A DNA stretch of 64,000 nt, from NCBI RefSeq assembly GCF_022701255.1, contig NZ_CP031705.1, positions 1,935,501 to 1,999,500 on the forward strand. The letters run 5' to 3'. The DNA is from Microcoleus vaginatus HSN003 (GTDB lineage: Bacteria; Cyanobacteriota; Cyanobacteriia; Cyanobacteriales; Microcoleaceae). This document shows, in pieces, positions 16,045-25,788 of this stretch; the first letter of the stretch is position 1, and each line of letters opens with the position of its first letter. The notes below the pieces were generated by a model that was given only the letters and a program-made list of their open reading frames with translations, was not told the DNA's origin and did not search any database. Both the position numbers and the translations under genes were made by a program.

Positions 16045-17628
16045 ATGCCTAAAGTTCTAGTATCCGATCCGATCGACCAAGCCGGAATTGACATCCTCTC
16101 CCAAGTCGCGCAAGTTGACGTAAACACAGGACTCTCAGCCGAAGAACTGGTACGAATTATTCCCGATTACGACGCTTTAATGATCCGTTCTGGTACCCAA
16201 GTTACCAAAGAAATCATAGAAGCTGGCAATCTACTCAAAATCATCGGCAGAGCCGGCGTCGGCGTAGATAATGTCGATGTACCCGCCGCTACCCGCAAAG
16301 GAATTGTAGTCGTCAATTCCCCCGAAGGCAACACGATCGCCGCCGCCGAACACGCGCTCGCCATGATGCTCTCCATGTCCCGCCACATCCCGGAAGCCAA
16401 CGCATCTGTCAAAGGTGGTAAATGGGAACGCAACCGCTTTATCGGCGTAGAAGTTTACAAAAAAACCCTCGGCATCGTTGGTTTGGGCAAAATCGGCTCC
16501 CACCTCGCCGCCGCAGCCAAAGCAATGGGCATGAAACTGCTGGCCTACGATCCCTTCATTTCCACCGAAAGAGCCGACCAGTTGGGCTGCCGCTTGGTAG
16601 AACTAGAACTGCTGATGCGCGAATCCGACTACATCACCCTGCACATCCCCAAAACGCCGGAAACCCTGCACTTAATTAACGCTGAGGTGCTGTCGAAAAT
16701 GAAGCCCACGGCCCGCATCATAAACTGCGCCAGAGGCGGCATCATCGACGAAGCAGCCCTCGCAGAAGCCATCAAAGAAGGCAAGATCGCCGGCGCAGCT
16801 TTGGACGTTTACGAACACGAGCCGCTGGAAGCTGATTCCCCGTTGCGGGCTGTCGGCCAGAACATCGTGCTGACGCCCCACTTGGGAGCATCCACAGCGG
16901 AAGCTCAGGTGAATGTGGCGATCGACGTTGCCGAACAAATTCGCGATGTACTGTTGGGCCTGCCCGCGCGATCGGCTGTCAACATACCGGGAATTTACCC
17001 AGACTCGATCGAAAAACTCAAACCCTACCTGCAACTCGCCGAAACCCTCGGCAACCTCGTCAGCCAGCTAGCCGGAGGCCGAGTCGATTACCTCAACGTT
17101 CAACTGCAAGGCGAATTGGCCACCAACCAAGGTCAGCCCGTAGTCGTCGCCGCCCTCAAAGGCCTGCTCTCCCAAGCCCTGCGAGAGCGCGTTAACTACG
17201 TCAACGCCAGCATAGAAGCCAAAGAACGCGGAATTCGCGTCGTCGAAACCAGAGACGCCTCGATTCGCGACTACACCGGCTCCCTGCACCTCTCGGCTAA
17301 AGGAACCCTCGGCGAACACACCGTGACAGGTGCAGTGCTCGGCGAAAGCGAAATTCGGATTACCAGCGTTGACGATTTCCCGGTCAACGTTTCCCCCACT
17401 CACCATATGCTGTTTACCCTGCACCGGGATATGCCGGGGATTATTGGCAAAATTGGTTCCCAATTGGGCAGTTTTAATGTCAATATTGCCAGTATGCAAG
17501 TAGGCCGCAAAATCGTGCGCGGCGATGCGGTGATGGTTTTGAGCCTCGATGACCCTCTACCAGAGGGGATACTGGCGGAGATCCTAAAAGTTCCGGGAAT
17601 TCGGGATGCTTACACAGTAAATCTTTGA
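16045..17628 (+). CDS. serA: D-3-phosphoglycerate dehydrogenase
   Basis: SerA oxidises 3-phosphoglycerate to 3-phosphohydroxypyruvate, the first step of the phosphorylated serine pathway. The 527-residue length is that of the long form with an extra domain plus an ACT domain. Visible sites are the NAD motif GLGKIG (146-151), catalytic Arg in NCARGGIIDE, His in LTPHLGAST, the intervening domain (residues ~320-450) and the C-terminal ACT domain (MLFTLHRDMPGIIGKIG), which usually senses serine. The frame is open to a TTG at 16036, but MPKVLVSD is the family start. It stands alone ahead of prmA. Confidence 0.97.
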   Translation: MPKVLVSDPIDQAGIDILSQVAQVDVNTGLSAEELVRIIPDYDALMIRSGTQVTKEIIEAGNLLKIIGRAGVGVDNVDVPAATRKGIVVVNSPEGNTIAAAEHALAMMLSMSRHIPEANASVKGGKWERNRFIGVEVYKKTLGIVGLGKIGSHLAAAAKAMGMKLLAYDPFISTERADQLGCRLVELELLMRESDYITLHIPKTPETLHLINAEVLSKMKPTARIINCARGGIIDEAALAEAIKEGKIAGAALDVYEHEPLEADSPLRAVGQNIVLTPHLGASTAEAQVNVAIDVAEQIRDVLLGLPARSAVNIPGIYPDSIEKLKPYLQLAETLGNLVSQLAGGRVDYLNVQLQGELATNQGQPVVVAALKGLLSQALRERVNYVNASIEAKERGIRVVETRDASIRDYTGSLHLSAKGTLGEHTVTGAVLGESEIRITSVDDFPVNVSPTHHMLFTLHRDMPGIIGKIGSQLGSFNVNIASMQVGRKIVRGDAVMVLSLDDPLPEGILAEILKVPGIRDAYTVNL

Positions 17629-17812
17629 CGGATTTTGGAGTTTAGATTTTGGATGCAAAGGCTGATAATGGGTAATGGGTAATTGGTCATTGGTCATTGG
17701 CAAGAAAGCGGGAATTTTTCTATTAGCCAATCCTCATTCCTCACTCCTCAGTTCCCACTCTCCAGTTCCCCTGGGCCAATCTAAAATCTAAAATCTAAAA
17801 TCTAAAATCGTT
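17629..17812. repeat. Short tandem repeats between serA and prmA
   Basis: Imperfect copies of GGGTAAT and TTGGTCA (7-base spacing, ~17670-17700) are followed by four to five copies of the heptamer ATCTAAA just before the prmA start (17778-17810). The array leaves no room for a normal Shine-Dalgarno sequence before prmA. Confidence 0.8.
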
Positions 17813-18703
17813 ATGGCACATAGCTGGTGGGAAATTAGAATTCTTTGCGATCCGGCGCTGGAAGATATCATCTTTTGGCGTCTGGAACGATTTAACTGTC
17901 GGGGAACTGCTACTGAGCTCAAAAGCAATTCCTGCCTGATGTCGGCTTATTTGCCCGAAGAACAGGCAGGATTGCTGGATTTGGCCGCTCTGTCTCTGTG
18001 GCTGCGCCAAGATGCTCTGTGTGCAGGTTTGCCCCTACCTGCGATGCAGTGGGATTTGATTGAAGATGAAGACTGGGGCAGCACTTGGAAGCAGCACTGG
18101 CAGCCTCAAGAAGTGGGCGATCGCTTTTTAATTAATCCGGCCTGGCTGCCCTTACCGACTGATACCGATCGCCTCATTTTGCGTTTAGATCCGGGTGTGG
18201 CCTTCGGTACTGGCGCTCACGCTACCACTCAACTGTGTCTGGAGTCGCTGGAGATGCGTCTCGGTTTTGACGACAAAGAGTCCATAGTTGCGGATATTGG
18301 CTGCGGATCGGGTATTTTGTCGATCGGCGCGGTGTTGTTGGGCGCTACAAAAGTTTATGCTTTGGATACAGATCCTTTGGCAGTGCGATCGACCATGAGC
18401 AACAGACTACTCAACCGTGTTAATTCTCAGCAGTTAGTTGCAGAACTCGGCAGTATCGATCGCTTGAAAGAAATGATAGATGAGCCGATAGACGGTTTGA
18501 TCTGCAACATTTTAGCAGAAGTAATCATTGATTTAATCCCGCAGTTCACTGCAATTAGCAAACCCACTACTTGGGCCGTGCTTAGCGGCATTTTGCTCGA
18601 ACAAGCTAAGCCAATTGCTGACACTCTCGAACAGCACGGCTGGATTGTCGCTACTCTGTGGAAGCGCCAAGATTGGTGTTGTTTTAATATTCGGCGCAGT
18701 TAG
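17813..18703 (+). CDS. prmA: Ribosomal protein L11 methyltransferase
   Basis: PrmA trimethylates lysines and the N-terminus of ribosomal protein L11 using S-adenosylmethionine. The N-terminal substrate-binding part ([10 protein letters not shown]) is followed by [16 protein letters not shown], the SAM-binding motif [14 protein letters not shown] and the catalytic-domain signature CNILAEVI. Length (296 aa) is normal. The start codon directly follows a heptamer repeat and has no obvious ribosome site. The gene is complete. Confidence 0.95.
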   Translation: MAHSWWEIRILCDPALEDIIFWRLERFNCRGTATELKSNSCLMSAYLPEEQAGLLDLAALSLWLRQDALCAGLPLPAMQWDLIEDEDWGSTWKQHWQPQEVGDRFLINPAWLPLPTDTDRLILRLDPGVAFGTGAHATTQLCLESLEMRLGFDDKESIVADIGCGSGILSIGAVLLGATKVYALDTDPLAVRSTMSNRLLNRVNSQQLVAELGSIDRLKEMIDEPIDGLICNILAEVIIDLIPQFTAISKPTTWAVLSGILLEQAKPIADTLEQHGWIVATLWKRQDWCCFNIRRS

Positions 18704-18875
18704 CGATCTGATATTTTCGAGTTGAGATTTTAGGACAGTTGTATTCATTCTGAGGCATCTGGATTAGTTGGTATGCGATCGGGTTCAACCTCTCGCACAG
18801 CTTGATATATTTATTGATAAAAAGTAGAAGTAATCGCGCTACTATCAAAGCATAAACAGCTTGAACAAAAAAGCT

Positions 18876-19403
18876 ATAGCCGTTGAATAACTATATAGAC
18901 GTTACGCTGCGGGAGAGAGAGATTTTCCTGAAGTTGATTTAAGTCGTGCTAACTTAAACGTTGCTGGCGTGGGTGATATCAGACACCTCCAACCAGGTCA
19001 AAATGAGTTGAGTGTTATCAATCTCAGCGGTGCTAAATTGACTAGAGCAAAAAAGAGTCATGTTAATCTCAGCGTTGCTAACTTGAGTAGTGCTAACCTA
19101 GACTCTGCTACCCTATCTGGTACTATATTTACTGGTGCCAATTTGAGGAAAGCCATTTTAGATTAGCCCGACCTAGTATGCGACCTAATTGATGTTGACT
19201 TGAGAGAAGCCAGCCTCTTTTGTACAGGATTGTCTGGTACTGATCTAACCACAGCCAACTTGATGGGAGCAACATTTCAAGTCCATACAGAAGAAGATGG
19301 TTTAATTTTTTACGATACTATTCTGCCTCGTTTCAGTTGTGCTTCGGGAACATGGAGATCAAAGCGTAAATTTCCCCACTCAGGCACTACAAAACTGTGG
19401 TGA
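18876..19403 (+). pseudogene. Decayed pentapeptide-repeat protein gene
   Basis: One frame reads RRYAAGERDFPEVDLSRANL, then NLSGAKLTRA, VANLSSANLDSATLSGTIF, TGANLRKAILD, and after a TAG (19164) continues DLREASLFCTGLSGTDLTTANLMGATFQV. These A(D/N)LxX repeats form right-handed beta helices. The usual start region (about 10 residues before RRYAAGERDF) carries ATA where ATG is expected and TAA at 18888. So at least two in-frame stops and a lost start break it, without frameshifts. The real end is probably near 19330; the frame stays open to 19403. It overlaps the tail of a minus-strand pseudogene. Confidence 0.75.
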
Positions 19404-19712
19404 GTAATACTTTTACCGGATTCTAGCTTCAGAGCATAATTTGCTGGAGTGCGATCGACTCCTATCCTATCCAGTTCTGCGTGCAAAGCCGGAGTCTCGG
19501 TTGCAGATAGCTGATTCACATCAACAAGATTGTTTGTAGCTAAACTCCCTGACGTTTCACCATTATCGAAAATTTGGGTTTAAAACCCCGTCCTTATAGG
19601 ACGGCTTTGTAAGTATAGTATAAACTTAAATCCTCTTTCTTAAATAAAGGTAAAGAACAAAAATACACAAGCATTTCACTATATTCTAATAGAATCTCAT
19701 AAAAGGGAGGAG

Positions 19713-21044
19713 TTGAACTTGTTAACGAACTATGTATACAAGTTACGCCCAAGTCAAACACAAGACTTAAAGATGTCCAATTGGCTGAGTATGTTACGAA
19801 GTCACTTTAATTGGTGCCTCAATGACAGAATTACTCAATACAGTCAACAATTTATTCAAGGCGACTATTGCGACATTAGGACGCAAAGTGAAGCTTGCCC
19901 CTTGACCAGTTGTGTCTCCAAGAACGGCGCAACTGGCGAACCTTGGAAGAGGGGTAAAACAGATAAAGAGGGTAAAGTTAAAAACCCTCGACGCAACCCA
20001 GGCGACATTCAAATAACCGCGCTGCCCGAATTGAAAGCAGCTAGACCCTGGTTCGGTGGGATAGATTCAACCGTTCTACAACAGAATATTAAACGGTTAG
20101 ACACTGCCTATAAGAACTTCTTCGACGGGCGTGGCTTTCCTAAGTTCAAAAACCGCAGCAACTTCACTTCTTTTACTTTTGTGATGGGAGTAAAGATACA
20201 GGGCAGTAAAATTTACCTACCAAAGTTAGGTTGGATGCGTTTCCATAACTCGCGCCCAATCCCCAACGGCTTTACCATCAAAGCTTGTGCGGTAAGAAAA
20301 CGACAAAATGGTTGGTATGTCTCGATCCGCATTGAGGACAAATCTATTCCCGATTACATGACGAAACTTCTCAAAGATGTTGTCAAAGTAATTGGTTGCG
20401 ATATGGGAATTACAAAATTAGTTCATCTATCTGATGGAACTCAAATCGAAAATCCCAAGTTTTCAACCAGTAAGAAAGCTAAACGCACTCTGAAAATTAG
20501 GCAGAGACGGGTTAGCCGAAAAGCTAAAGGTAGCAAAAACTGCAAAAAAGCTGCCAAAAAGCTAGGACTTTTCCACCAAAAGATTAGCGACAAGCGCCAA
20601 GCTTACCAATGGAAAGTTGCAAATAAAATAGTTTTTCGTAACGTTGACGCGATTGCTTTGGAAGAGTTGAACATTTCCGGCATGATGCGTCGATGTCGGG
20701 TGAAGGTTGACGAAAAAACAGGTAGATTTCTCAAAAACGGGCAATCGAGGAAGAAGGGTCTAAATCGTTCTATTTCTGATGCTGGTTGGGGCGAATTAAT
20801 CTTGAAAATCGAGTATCTGGCTGCAAAGCAAGGAAAGGTCGTAATCAAAGTTAATCCTAAATACTCCAGCCAAGAATGTAGAAACTGCGGACATTTAGAT
20901 AAGTCTAATAGAGACGGCGAAAAGTTTATTTGCACTGAATGCGGCCACCATGAACACGCCGATATCGGTGCAGCAAAAACTATTCACGATCGAGCTTTGA
21001 ATTTGGTACGCGGGGACTCCGCGAAACCTGGCGTTCGCGCCTAA
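19713..21044 (+). CDS. tnpB: TnpB, IS200/IS605 family RNA-guided nuclease (second type)
   Basis: The RuvC residues are intact: Asp in GCDMGITKLV, Glu in ALEELNISGM and Asp in HADIGAAKTI, with the zinc finger CRNCG...CTECG. At 443 residues it is longer than the TnpB at 2612 and carries an insert with cysteines near residues 53-66 and a WKRGKTDKEGKVKNPRR segment. The start is TTG at 19713, shortly after GGGAGG; a second TTG two codons later is possible. The last codons (PGVRA) lie inside a predicted hairpin of the guide RNA. The gene appears functional. Confidence 0.9.
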   Translation: MNLLTNYVYKLRPSQTQDLKMSNWLSMLRSHFNWCLNDRITQYSQQFIQGDYCDIRTQSEACPLTSCVSKNGATGEPWKRGKTDKEGKVKNPRRNPGDIQITALPELKAARPWFGGIDSTVLQQNIKRLDTAYKNFFDGRGFPKFKNRSNFTSFTFVMGVKIQGSKIYLPKLGWMRFHNSRPIPNGFTIKACAVRKRQNGWYVSIRIEDKSIPDYMTKLLKDVVKVIGCDMGITKLVHLSDGTQIENPKFSTSKKAKRTLKIRQRRVSRKAKGSKNCKKAAKKLGLFHQKISDKRQAYQWKVANKIVFRNVDAIALEELNISGMMRRCRVKVDEKTGRFLKNGQSRKKGLNRSISDAGWGELILKIEYLAAKQGKVVIKVNPKYSSQECRNCGHLDKSNRDGEKFICTECGHHEHADIGAAKTIHDRALNLVRGDSAKPGVRA

Positions 21045-21186
21045 ACGCTTGAGGAGCTTGTTGAAAGACAAGGATAGCAGCCCACCTTTTTAAGGTAAAA
21101 GGATTGCGCCCAAGAACCCTATCTTTAGGGATATTTAGAGAGAAATCTCTCAAGAATCCCCTCGCCTTTAGGCAGGGGAGTGTCAA
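21005..21186 (+). ncRNA. Probable TnpB guide RNA scaffold (omega RNA)
   Basis: The end of tnpB and the right end fold into a chain of hairpins: CGCGG-GGACT-CCGCG, GGCG-TTCG-CGCC, CCCTA-TCTT-TAGGG, GAGA-GAAA-TCTC and CCCCT...AGGGG. A second copy at 21367-21550 keeps these stems although the second stem differs (AGGGCT-AAA-AGCCCT), which is compensatory change expected for an RNA. The 5' limit is a guess. Confidence 0.55.
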
Positions 21187-21550
21187 AGGCGAAAGCGTAA
21201 GTATTGAGTTTTTAAAGATATGTAACAAGGGGAATTTAGTTGGTATTTTTGATGTATGATTAACAACAAGTTGAAGATAACTTAATGCTATTGAGTAACT
21301 GACTGCAAAGTAAGGAAAAATCGCAATCAAAGTCAATCTCAGCCCAAAAAGTTTAGCAGTGAAATCGGTACGCGGGGACTCCGCGAAACCAGGGCTAAAA
21401 GCCCTAAACGCTTGAGGAGCTTGTTGAAAGACAAGGATAGCAGCCCACCTTTTTAAGGCAAAAGGATTGCGCCCAGGAACCCTATTTCTAGGGATATTTA
21501 GAGAGAAATCTCTTAAGAATCCCCTCGCCTTTAGGCAGGGGGAGTGTCAA
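21187..21550 (+). mobile_element. Degenerate second copy of the IS605 right end
   Basis: GAGTAACTGACTGCAAAG near 21293 matches GAGTATCTGGCTGCAAAG of tnpB (20811), and the next ~45 bases match the coding for AKQGKVVIKVNP. The zinc-finger part is then missing, and from GTACGCGGGGACTCCGCG (21370) the sequence follows 21008-21186 closely to AGTGTCAA. It is a decayed internal-deletion copy of the 3' end of tnpB with its guide RNA region. Confidence 0.8.
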
Positions 21551-21995
21551 GAAAAGACCAGCCAGGAATCGCATCAGAAAAAATAGTCCGATTACCACCC
21601 TGCGGATTAAAAACAGCATCCAAATTGCCGTTAAATAAAGTGGGAACCGCCCCCTCTCCCCCCATCCTGGCATCATAAGTATTGTCAAAATCAACCGGGA
21701 TACGCTCTACATTCGTTTGGGGACGCAACTCCGAACCGCCACCTAAAACCGAATAAAACCACCCCGTACCAATTCCTTCCCAAGGAGCAGCATCAACATC
21801 ATGTTCAAAACTGTGTTCCGGTGTATACAAAGGTGTAACCCGAGCAGAATTGTTCGCAATATCAATGATTAGAAAGACATCACCGATCAGGTTTCTTTGA
21901 TAGCCGATGAAAGGAATTTTACCTTTGGGAGCTAGCTCAAAACTTTGTGCTGTGATGATAACCTTTTTGTAAGGTGCTTGGCCATACGGAGCCAA

Positions 21996-22513
21996 GTTTC
22001 AAGCTCTAGACAGGGTGGGCTCATGCTTGGTAGTTCATCAAAGGATGGTGCAGTGTATAAGGTAATCAGTTTTCAAACTCGTTGATCTCGAATATATCTG
22101 GGCTGAACAACTTACGGATGATTCTTACTTCTAGACCTTAACCGAATATACAAAAGTCTACCAAAACAAGAGTCTGCATCTCATCTGCAAGCCTCCAAAA
22201 ACAGAGTTTTCACATATCAATCATTCTCACCTCTACCTTGAGAAGTATCTTTGTGATTCCGCTGGCTTTCACGCCCGCAACCTTCGGCTTTTATGCCGTG
22301 ATAAGAGAGCACTTGTTACTCAAAAATTAACGTTGATTTAAACTTGGATTTAGATAAAAATGGTATACAATTCAATTGTTTGCTTGTGAAACATGGAGTC
22401 AGCATAAACAGTATCTCAAATAACCAAATAATAATATCCGCGTCAGTTACAAGATCGATCGCACTTCTCGATCGCAGTTTACAAAACAACCAAAACTCAG
22501 GAGTCAATCGCTG
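21996..22513. other. Intergenic region upstream of xfp
   Basis: I see no gene here. A GC-containing stretch near 22268-22300 (ACGCCCGCAACCTTCGGC) can form a weak hairpin. The xfp promoter should be in the last ~200 bases. The short minus-strand frame at 22316-22507 shows no domain and no ribosome site. Confidence 0.4.
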
Positions 22514-24988
22514 ATGATGCTAGGAACAACCGAGATCCCGCAATTAAAGCCGCTTACCGACTCAGAACTACACAAAATGAACGCCTACTGGCGGGCGGCA
22601 AACTACCTATCAGTCGGACAAATCTATCTCCTCGACAACCCCCTACTCAAAGAACCCCTCAAAATCGAACACGTCAAACCGAGACTCCTCGGACATTGGG
22701 GCACCACTCCAGGTTTAAACTTCATCTACGTCCACCTCAACCGCCTGATCAAAGCCCAAGACCTCAACACCATCTACATCGCAGGCCCCGGACACGGCGG
22801 ACCGGGCTTGGTCGCCAACACCTATCTCGAAGGCACTTATACCGAATATTACTCGAACATTTCCCAAGATGAAGAGGGTATCAAACGGCTGTTCAAACAG
22901 TTCTCCTTTCCCGGCGGTATCCCCAGCCACGTCGCCCCGGAAACCCCCGGTTCGATACACGAAGGCGGCGAACTCGGCTACGCCCTCGTCCACGCTTACG
23001 GGGCGGCCTTCGACAATCCCGATTTGATTGTGGCGGCCGTTGTCGGCGACGGGGAAGCAGAAACCGGCCCGCTAGCTGCTAGCTGGCACTCTAACAAGTT
23101 TCTCAACCCGGTTCGGGACGGGGCCGTGTTGCCGATTTTGCACTTGAATGGCTACAAAATTGCCAATCCTACGGTGTTGGCCCGCATTCCGCAGGAGGAA
23201 TTGGAAAGTTTGATGGTCGGTTATGGCTACAAACCTTATTGGGTGGAAGGTTCAGACCCGGAAACCATGCACCAGTTGATGGCTGCAACGATGGATACGG
23301 CGATCGGCGAAATTAAGGCGATTCAGGAAAAAGCCCGGACAGAGGGCTATTCTGGCCGTCCCCAGTGGCCGATGATTGTGATGAAAACTCCCAAAGGCTG
23401 GACGGGGCCCAAGGAAGTTGACGGTAAGAAAACTGAGGATTATTGGCGATCGCACCAAGTCCCACTTTCAGAAATGGCTTCTAAGCCGGGACACGTCCAA
23501 CTCCTCGAAGATTGGATGAAAAGCTATAAGCCGGAAGAACTCTTCGACGAAAAGGGTAAGTTAATTCCCGAATTAGCAGAACTCGCGCCCAAGGGATCTC
23601 GACGCATGGGGGCAAATCCCCACGCTAACGGCGGCCTGCTGCTGCGAGACTTGAAAATGCCGGAATTTGAAGACTATGCCGTTGACGTGCAAAAACCGGG
23701 CACTGTAATGGCAGAAGCAACCCGCGTTTCCGGCCGCTTCCTGCGAGAGGTGATGAAACTCAATGAGGAAAACGCCAATTTCCGCATTGTCGGGCCTGAC
23801 GAGACGGCCTCAAACCGCCTCGATCCGGTGTTTGAAGTGACGAACCGGGTGTGGGCGGGCGAAATTTTGCCCGAAGACGACCACATCTCCCCCGACGGCC
23901 GGGTGATGGAAGTCCTCAGCGAACATCTATGTCAGGGATGGCTGGAAGGCTATTTGCTGACGGGACGCCACGGCTTTTTCTCTTGTTACGAGGCGTTTAT
24001 TCACATCATCGATTCGATGTTCAATCAACACGCCAAGTGGTTGAAAACTACTAACGACATTCCTTGGCGCCGACCGATCGCCTCTCTCAACTACCTGCTA
24101 ACTTCTCACGTTTGGCGACAAGACCACAACGGTTTTTCTCACCAAGATCCGGGTTTTATCGACCACGTAATTAACAAGAAAGCGGAAGTGGTGCGGATTT
24201 ATTTGCCGCCGGATGCGAACACTTTGCTGTCAGTAACGGATCACTGTCTCCGCAGCCGCCACTATGTCAACGTGATTATTGCAGGGAAGCAGCCGGCATT
24301 GCAGTATTTGGATATGGATTCTGCGATTAAACACTGTACCGCTGGCATCGGTATTTGGGAGTGGGCTAGCAATGATAAAGGCGGCGAACCGGATGTGGTG
24401 ATGGCTTGCGCGGGTGATGTTCCGACGCTGGAAACTTTGGCTGCTGTTGACATTCTCCGCCGAGATTATCCCGATTTAAAAGTGCGCGTGGTTAATGTGG
24501 TGGATTTGATGACTCTTCAGCCTGCTAGCGAACATCCTCACGGTTTGTCTGACAAGGATTTTGATGCTTTGTTCACGATAGATAAGCCGGTTATTTTTGC
24601 TTTTCACGGCTATCCTTGGCTGATTCACCGATTGGCTTACCGCCGCACGAATCACTCGAATATTCACGTTCGGGGTTACAAGGAAGAGGGAACGACTACG
24701 ACGCCGTTTGATATGGTGGTGATGAATGACCTCGATCGATTCCATTTAGTTGCAGATGTACTCGATCGCGTTCCGAAACTGGGTTCTGTAGCAGCTTACG
24801 GCAAACAAGCTATCCGTGACAAGCTGATCGAGCACACGCAGTATATCACCAAGCACGGCGATGATATGCCGGAAATCCGCGACTGGAAGTGGCCGCACGC
24901 GGGCCCGGTTTCGCCGGAAGCGCCGAAGGAAACGAAAGATCCGGCGGGGACACCAGATCAAACCGTGCGATCGGGTGCACCTGGATAG
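22514..24988 (+). CDS. xfp: Phosphoketolase (xylulose-5-P / fructose-6-P)
   Basis: Phosphoketolase splits xylulose-5-phosphate or fructose-6-phosphate with phosphate to give acetyl phosphate plus glyceraldehyde-3-phosphate or erythrose-4-phosphate, using thiamine diphosphate. The sequence shows [19 protein letters not shown], the signature GGELGYAL, the thiamine motif GDGEAETGP and ANPHANGG. Length (824 aa) is a little above the usual ~800 because of a Pro/Glu/Lys-rich tail. Two ATGs stand at 22514 and 22517. The acetate kinase gene lies 3.3 kb downstream on the same strand, and between them lie apparently inserted genes; the two enzymes form a known acetate-producing shunt in cyanobacteria. 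Confidence 0.97.
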   Translation: MMLGTTEIPQLKPLTDSELHKMNAYWRAANYLSVGQIYLLDNPLLKEPLKIEHVKPRLLGHWGTTPGLNFIYVHLNRLIKAQDLNTIYIAGPGHGGPGLVANTYLEGTYTEYYSNISQDEEGIKRLFKQFSFPGGIPSHVAPETPGSIHEGGELGYALVHAYGAAFDNPDLIVAAVVGDGEAETGPLAASWHSNKFLNPVRDGAVLPILHLNGYKIANPTVLARIPQEELESLMVGYGYKPYWVEGSDPETMHQLMAATMDTAIGEIKAIQEKARTEGYSGRPQWPMIVMKTPKGWTGPKEVDGKKTEDYWRSHQVPLSEMASKPGHVQLLEDWMKSYKPEELFDEKGKLIPELAELAPKGSRRMGANPHANGGLLLRDLKMPEFEDYAVDVQKPGTVMAEATRVSGRFLREVMKLNEENANFRIVGPDETASNRLDPVFEVTNRVWAGEILPEDDHISPDGRVMEVLSEHLCQGWLEGYLLTGRHGFFSCYEAFIHIIDSMFNQHAKWLKTTNDIPWRRPIASLNYLLTSHVWRQDHNGFSHQDPGFIDHVINKKAEVVRIYLPPDANTLLSVTDHCLRSRHYVNVIIAGKQPALQYLDMDSAIKHCTAGIGIWEWASNDKGGEPDVVMACAGDVPTLETLAAVDILRRDYPDLKVRVVNVVDLMTLQPASEHPHGLSDKDFDALFTIDKPVIFAFHGYPWLIHRLAYRRTNHSNIHVRGYKEEGTTTTPFDMVVMNDLDRFHLVADVLDRVPKLGSVAAYGKQAIRDKLIEHTQYITKHGDDMPEIRDWKWPHAGPVSPEAPKETKDPAGTPDQTVRSGAPG

Positions 24989-25020
24989 GTGCGATCGCTT
25001 GTAGAGCACAAGCTACTCAT

Positions 25021-25114
25021 CCCTATGATTGTCAACCACAGAGAAAATTAACGATTTTGCGAGTATACAACCTAGGCAAGATCGAGGTTTCACCTCAGTT
25101 TGACAATCATAGGG
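25021..25114. repeat. Inverted-repeat element (15-base perfect ends), MITE-like
   Basis: CCCTATGATTGTCAA (25021-25035) and its exact reverse complement (25100-25114) bracket 64 bases, with a small hairpin GAGGT-TTC-ACCTC inside. It lies between xfp and the convergent toxin gene. It could be a miniature transposable element or an RNA or terminator structure. No clear target duplication is seen. Confidence 0.6.
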
Positions 25115-25137
25115 AGTGACATCAGTTAAATAAAGCT

Positions 25138-25461
25138 TCAGCAAGCAATCTCAATTTCTAGGTATGCGCCCGGAACAATAGTGTCGATCGCGTTCCGAAT
25201 ATCGTCTTGATGCCTTTGAATACGCGGCCAAGATGTAGACAGCAAAACCACAATAGCAATTTGTCGGCTTGTCAGGTTTTGTTGATAACGCAAGTTGCGA
25301 TCGGTCGTCACCAGCAGATTATACCCATCGCGTTCGGCTGTGTCGAGCAGATCGCCATTTGCTAATGTTGACCATCCACGTTCATAAGCAGTATCTACTG
25401 TATGACCCAGCAACGATCGGCGCAACGGTACTGGTGTACCTTGGTCAAACAATATCTTCAT
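25138..25461 (-). CDS. DUF5615 PIN-like toxin candidate
   Basis: DUF5615 proteins have a PIN-like nuclease fold and usually follow a DUF433 gene as a toxin-antitoxin pair. The start MKILFDQG has the first Asp; VTTDRNLRYQQN carries the second acidic region, and the order of strands fits the fold. Length (107 aa) is normal. The start codon overlaps the stop of the DUF433 gene (ATGA), which indicates translational coupling. RNA cleavage is inferred from the fold only. Confidence 0.85.
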   Translation of the reverse strand: MKILFDQGTPVPLRRSLLGHTVDTAYERGWSTLANGDLLDTAERDGYNLLVTTDRNLRYQQNLTSRQIAIVVLLSTSWPRIQRHQDDIRNAIDTIVPGAYLEIEIAC

Positions 25462-25685
25462 GCCTCTGCCATTTGCGTTAATGAGGCTAACGCGCGATCG
25501 AGTAATACCTCAACTTGGGCGCGAGTTACTCCCGGAAACCATTCGAGAAACTGGTCAATAGAGGCTCCATCTTTAAGGTTCTCGAAAAAGGCGGCAACAG
25601 GTACGCGTGTTCCCCGAAATACCCATGCACCACTCACCTTGGCTGGATCGCGTTCAATGACTTCAAATAGATCTACATTCTGCAT
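25458..25685 (-). CDS. DUF433 antitoxin candidate
   Basis: DUF433 proteins are small helix-turn-helix proteins, here 75 residues. The pattern SGAWVFRGTRVPVAAFFENL, GASIDQFLEWFPGVTRAQVEVLL is typical. I start at ATG 25685 (MQNVDLFEVIERDP); the open frame runs up to 25790 without family likeness. It is the first gene of the pair and overlaps the DUF5615 start by four bases. The ATPase gene starts about 100 bases away on the opposite strand, so their promoters share a short spacer. Confidence 0.85.
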   Translation of the reverse strand: MQNVDLFEVIERDPAKVSGAWVFRGTRVPVAAFFENLKDGASIDQFLEWFPGVTRAQVEVLLDRALASLTQMAEA

Positions 25686-25788
25686 GGCGATCGTTGCTTG
25701 TTGCGGCTCAAGTAAAACAAGTAAGATAGAATTAATTTTAGCATAAATCAACGGTGATTTAGGAATTGTACATTCAAAAGAGGCGGTC

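Larger units (their letters stand above)
19567..21186 (+). mobile_element. Second IS200/IS605-type element (TnpB only)
   Basis: The left end starts CGAAAATTTGGG, right after TTAT, and holds the hairpin CCGTCCT-TAT-AGGACGG. The first ~45 bases match the left end of the element at 2411 base by base with covarying stem changes. The right end is CCCCTCGCCTTTAGGCAGGGG plus AGTGTCAA at 21186. TnpB is the only gene and tnpA is absent. A partial copy of its right end follows at 21187-21550, and both together interrupt a host gene. Confidence 0.85.
19310..21995 (-). pseudogene. Unknown protein gene split by an IS605 insertion
   Basis: Two minus-strand fragments flank the element at 19567-21550. The upstream part (21995 to 21551) ends ...AIPGWSF; the downstream part (19566 to 19310) continues HNGETSGSLATNNLVDVNQL. 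Removing exactly 19567-21550 (1984 bases) joins them in frame as IPGWSFHNGET, so the insertion broke one gene. The joined product is about 230 residues with no family I know; it contains GDVFLIIDIANNSARVTPLY and GIGTGWFYSVLGGGSELRP and could be part of an exported or repeat protein. Its 5' end also looks lost: a stop lies just upstream of the TTG at 21995. Confidence 0.7.

Noticed and set aside
22316..22507. Minus-strand 63-codon frame upstream of xfp
   Set aside because: Hydrophobic by AT-rich chance; no ribosome site or family pattern.
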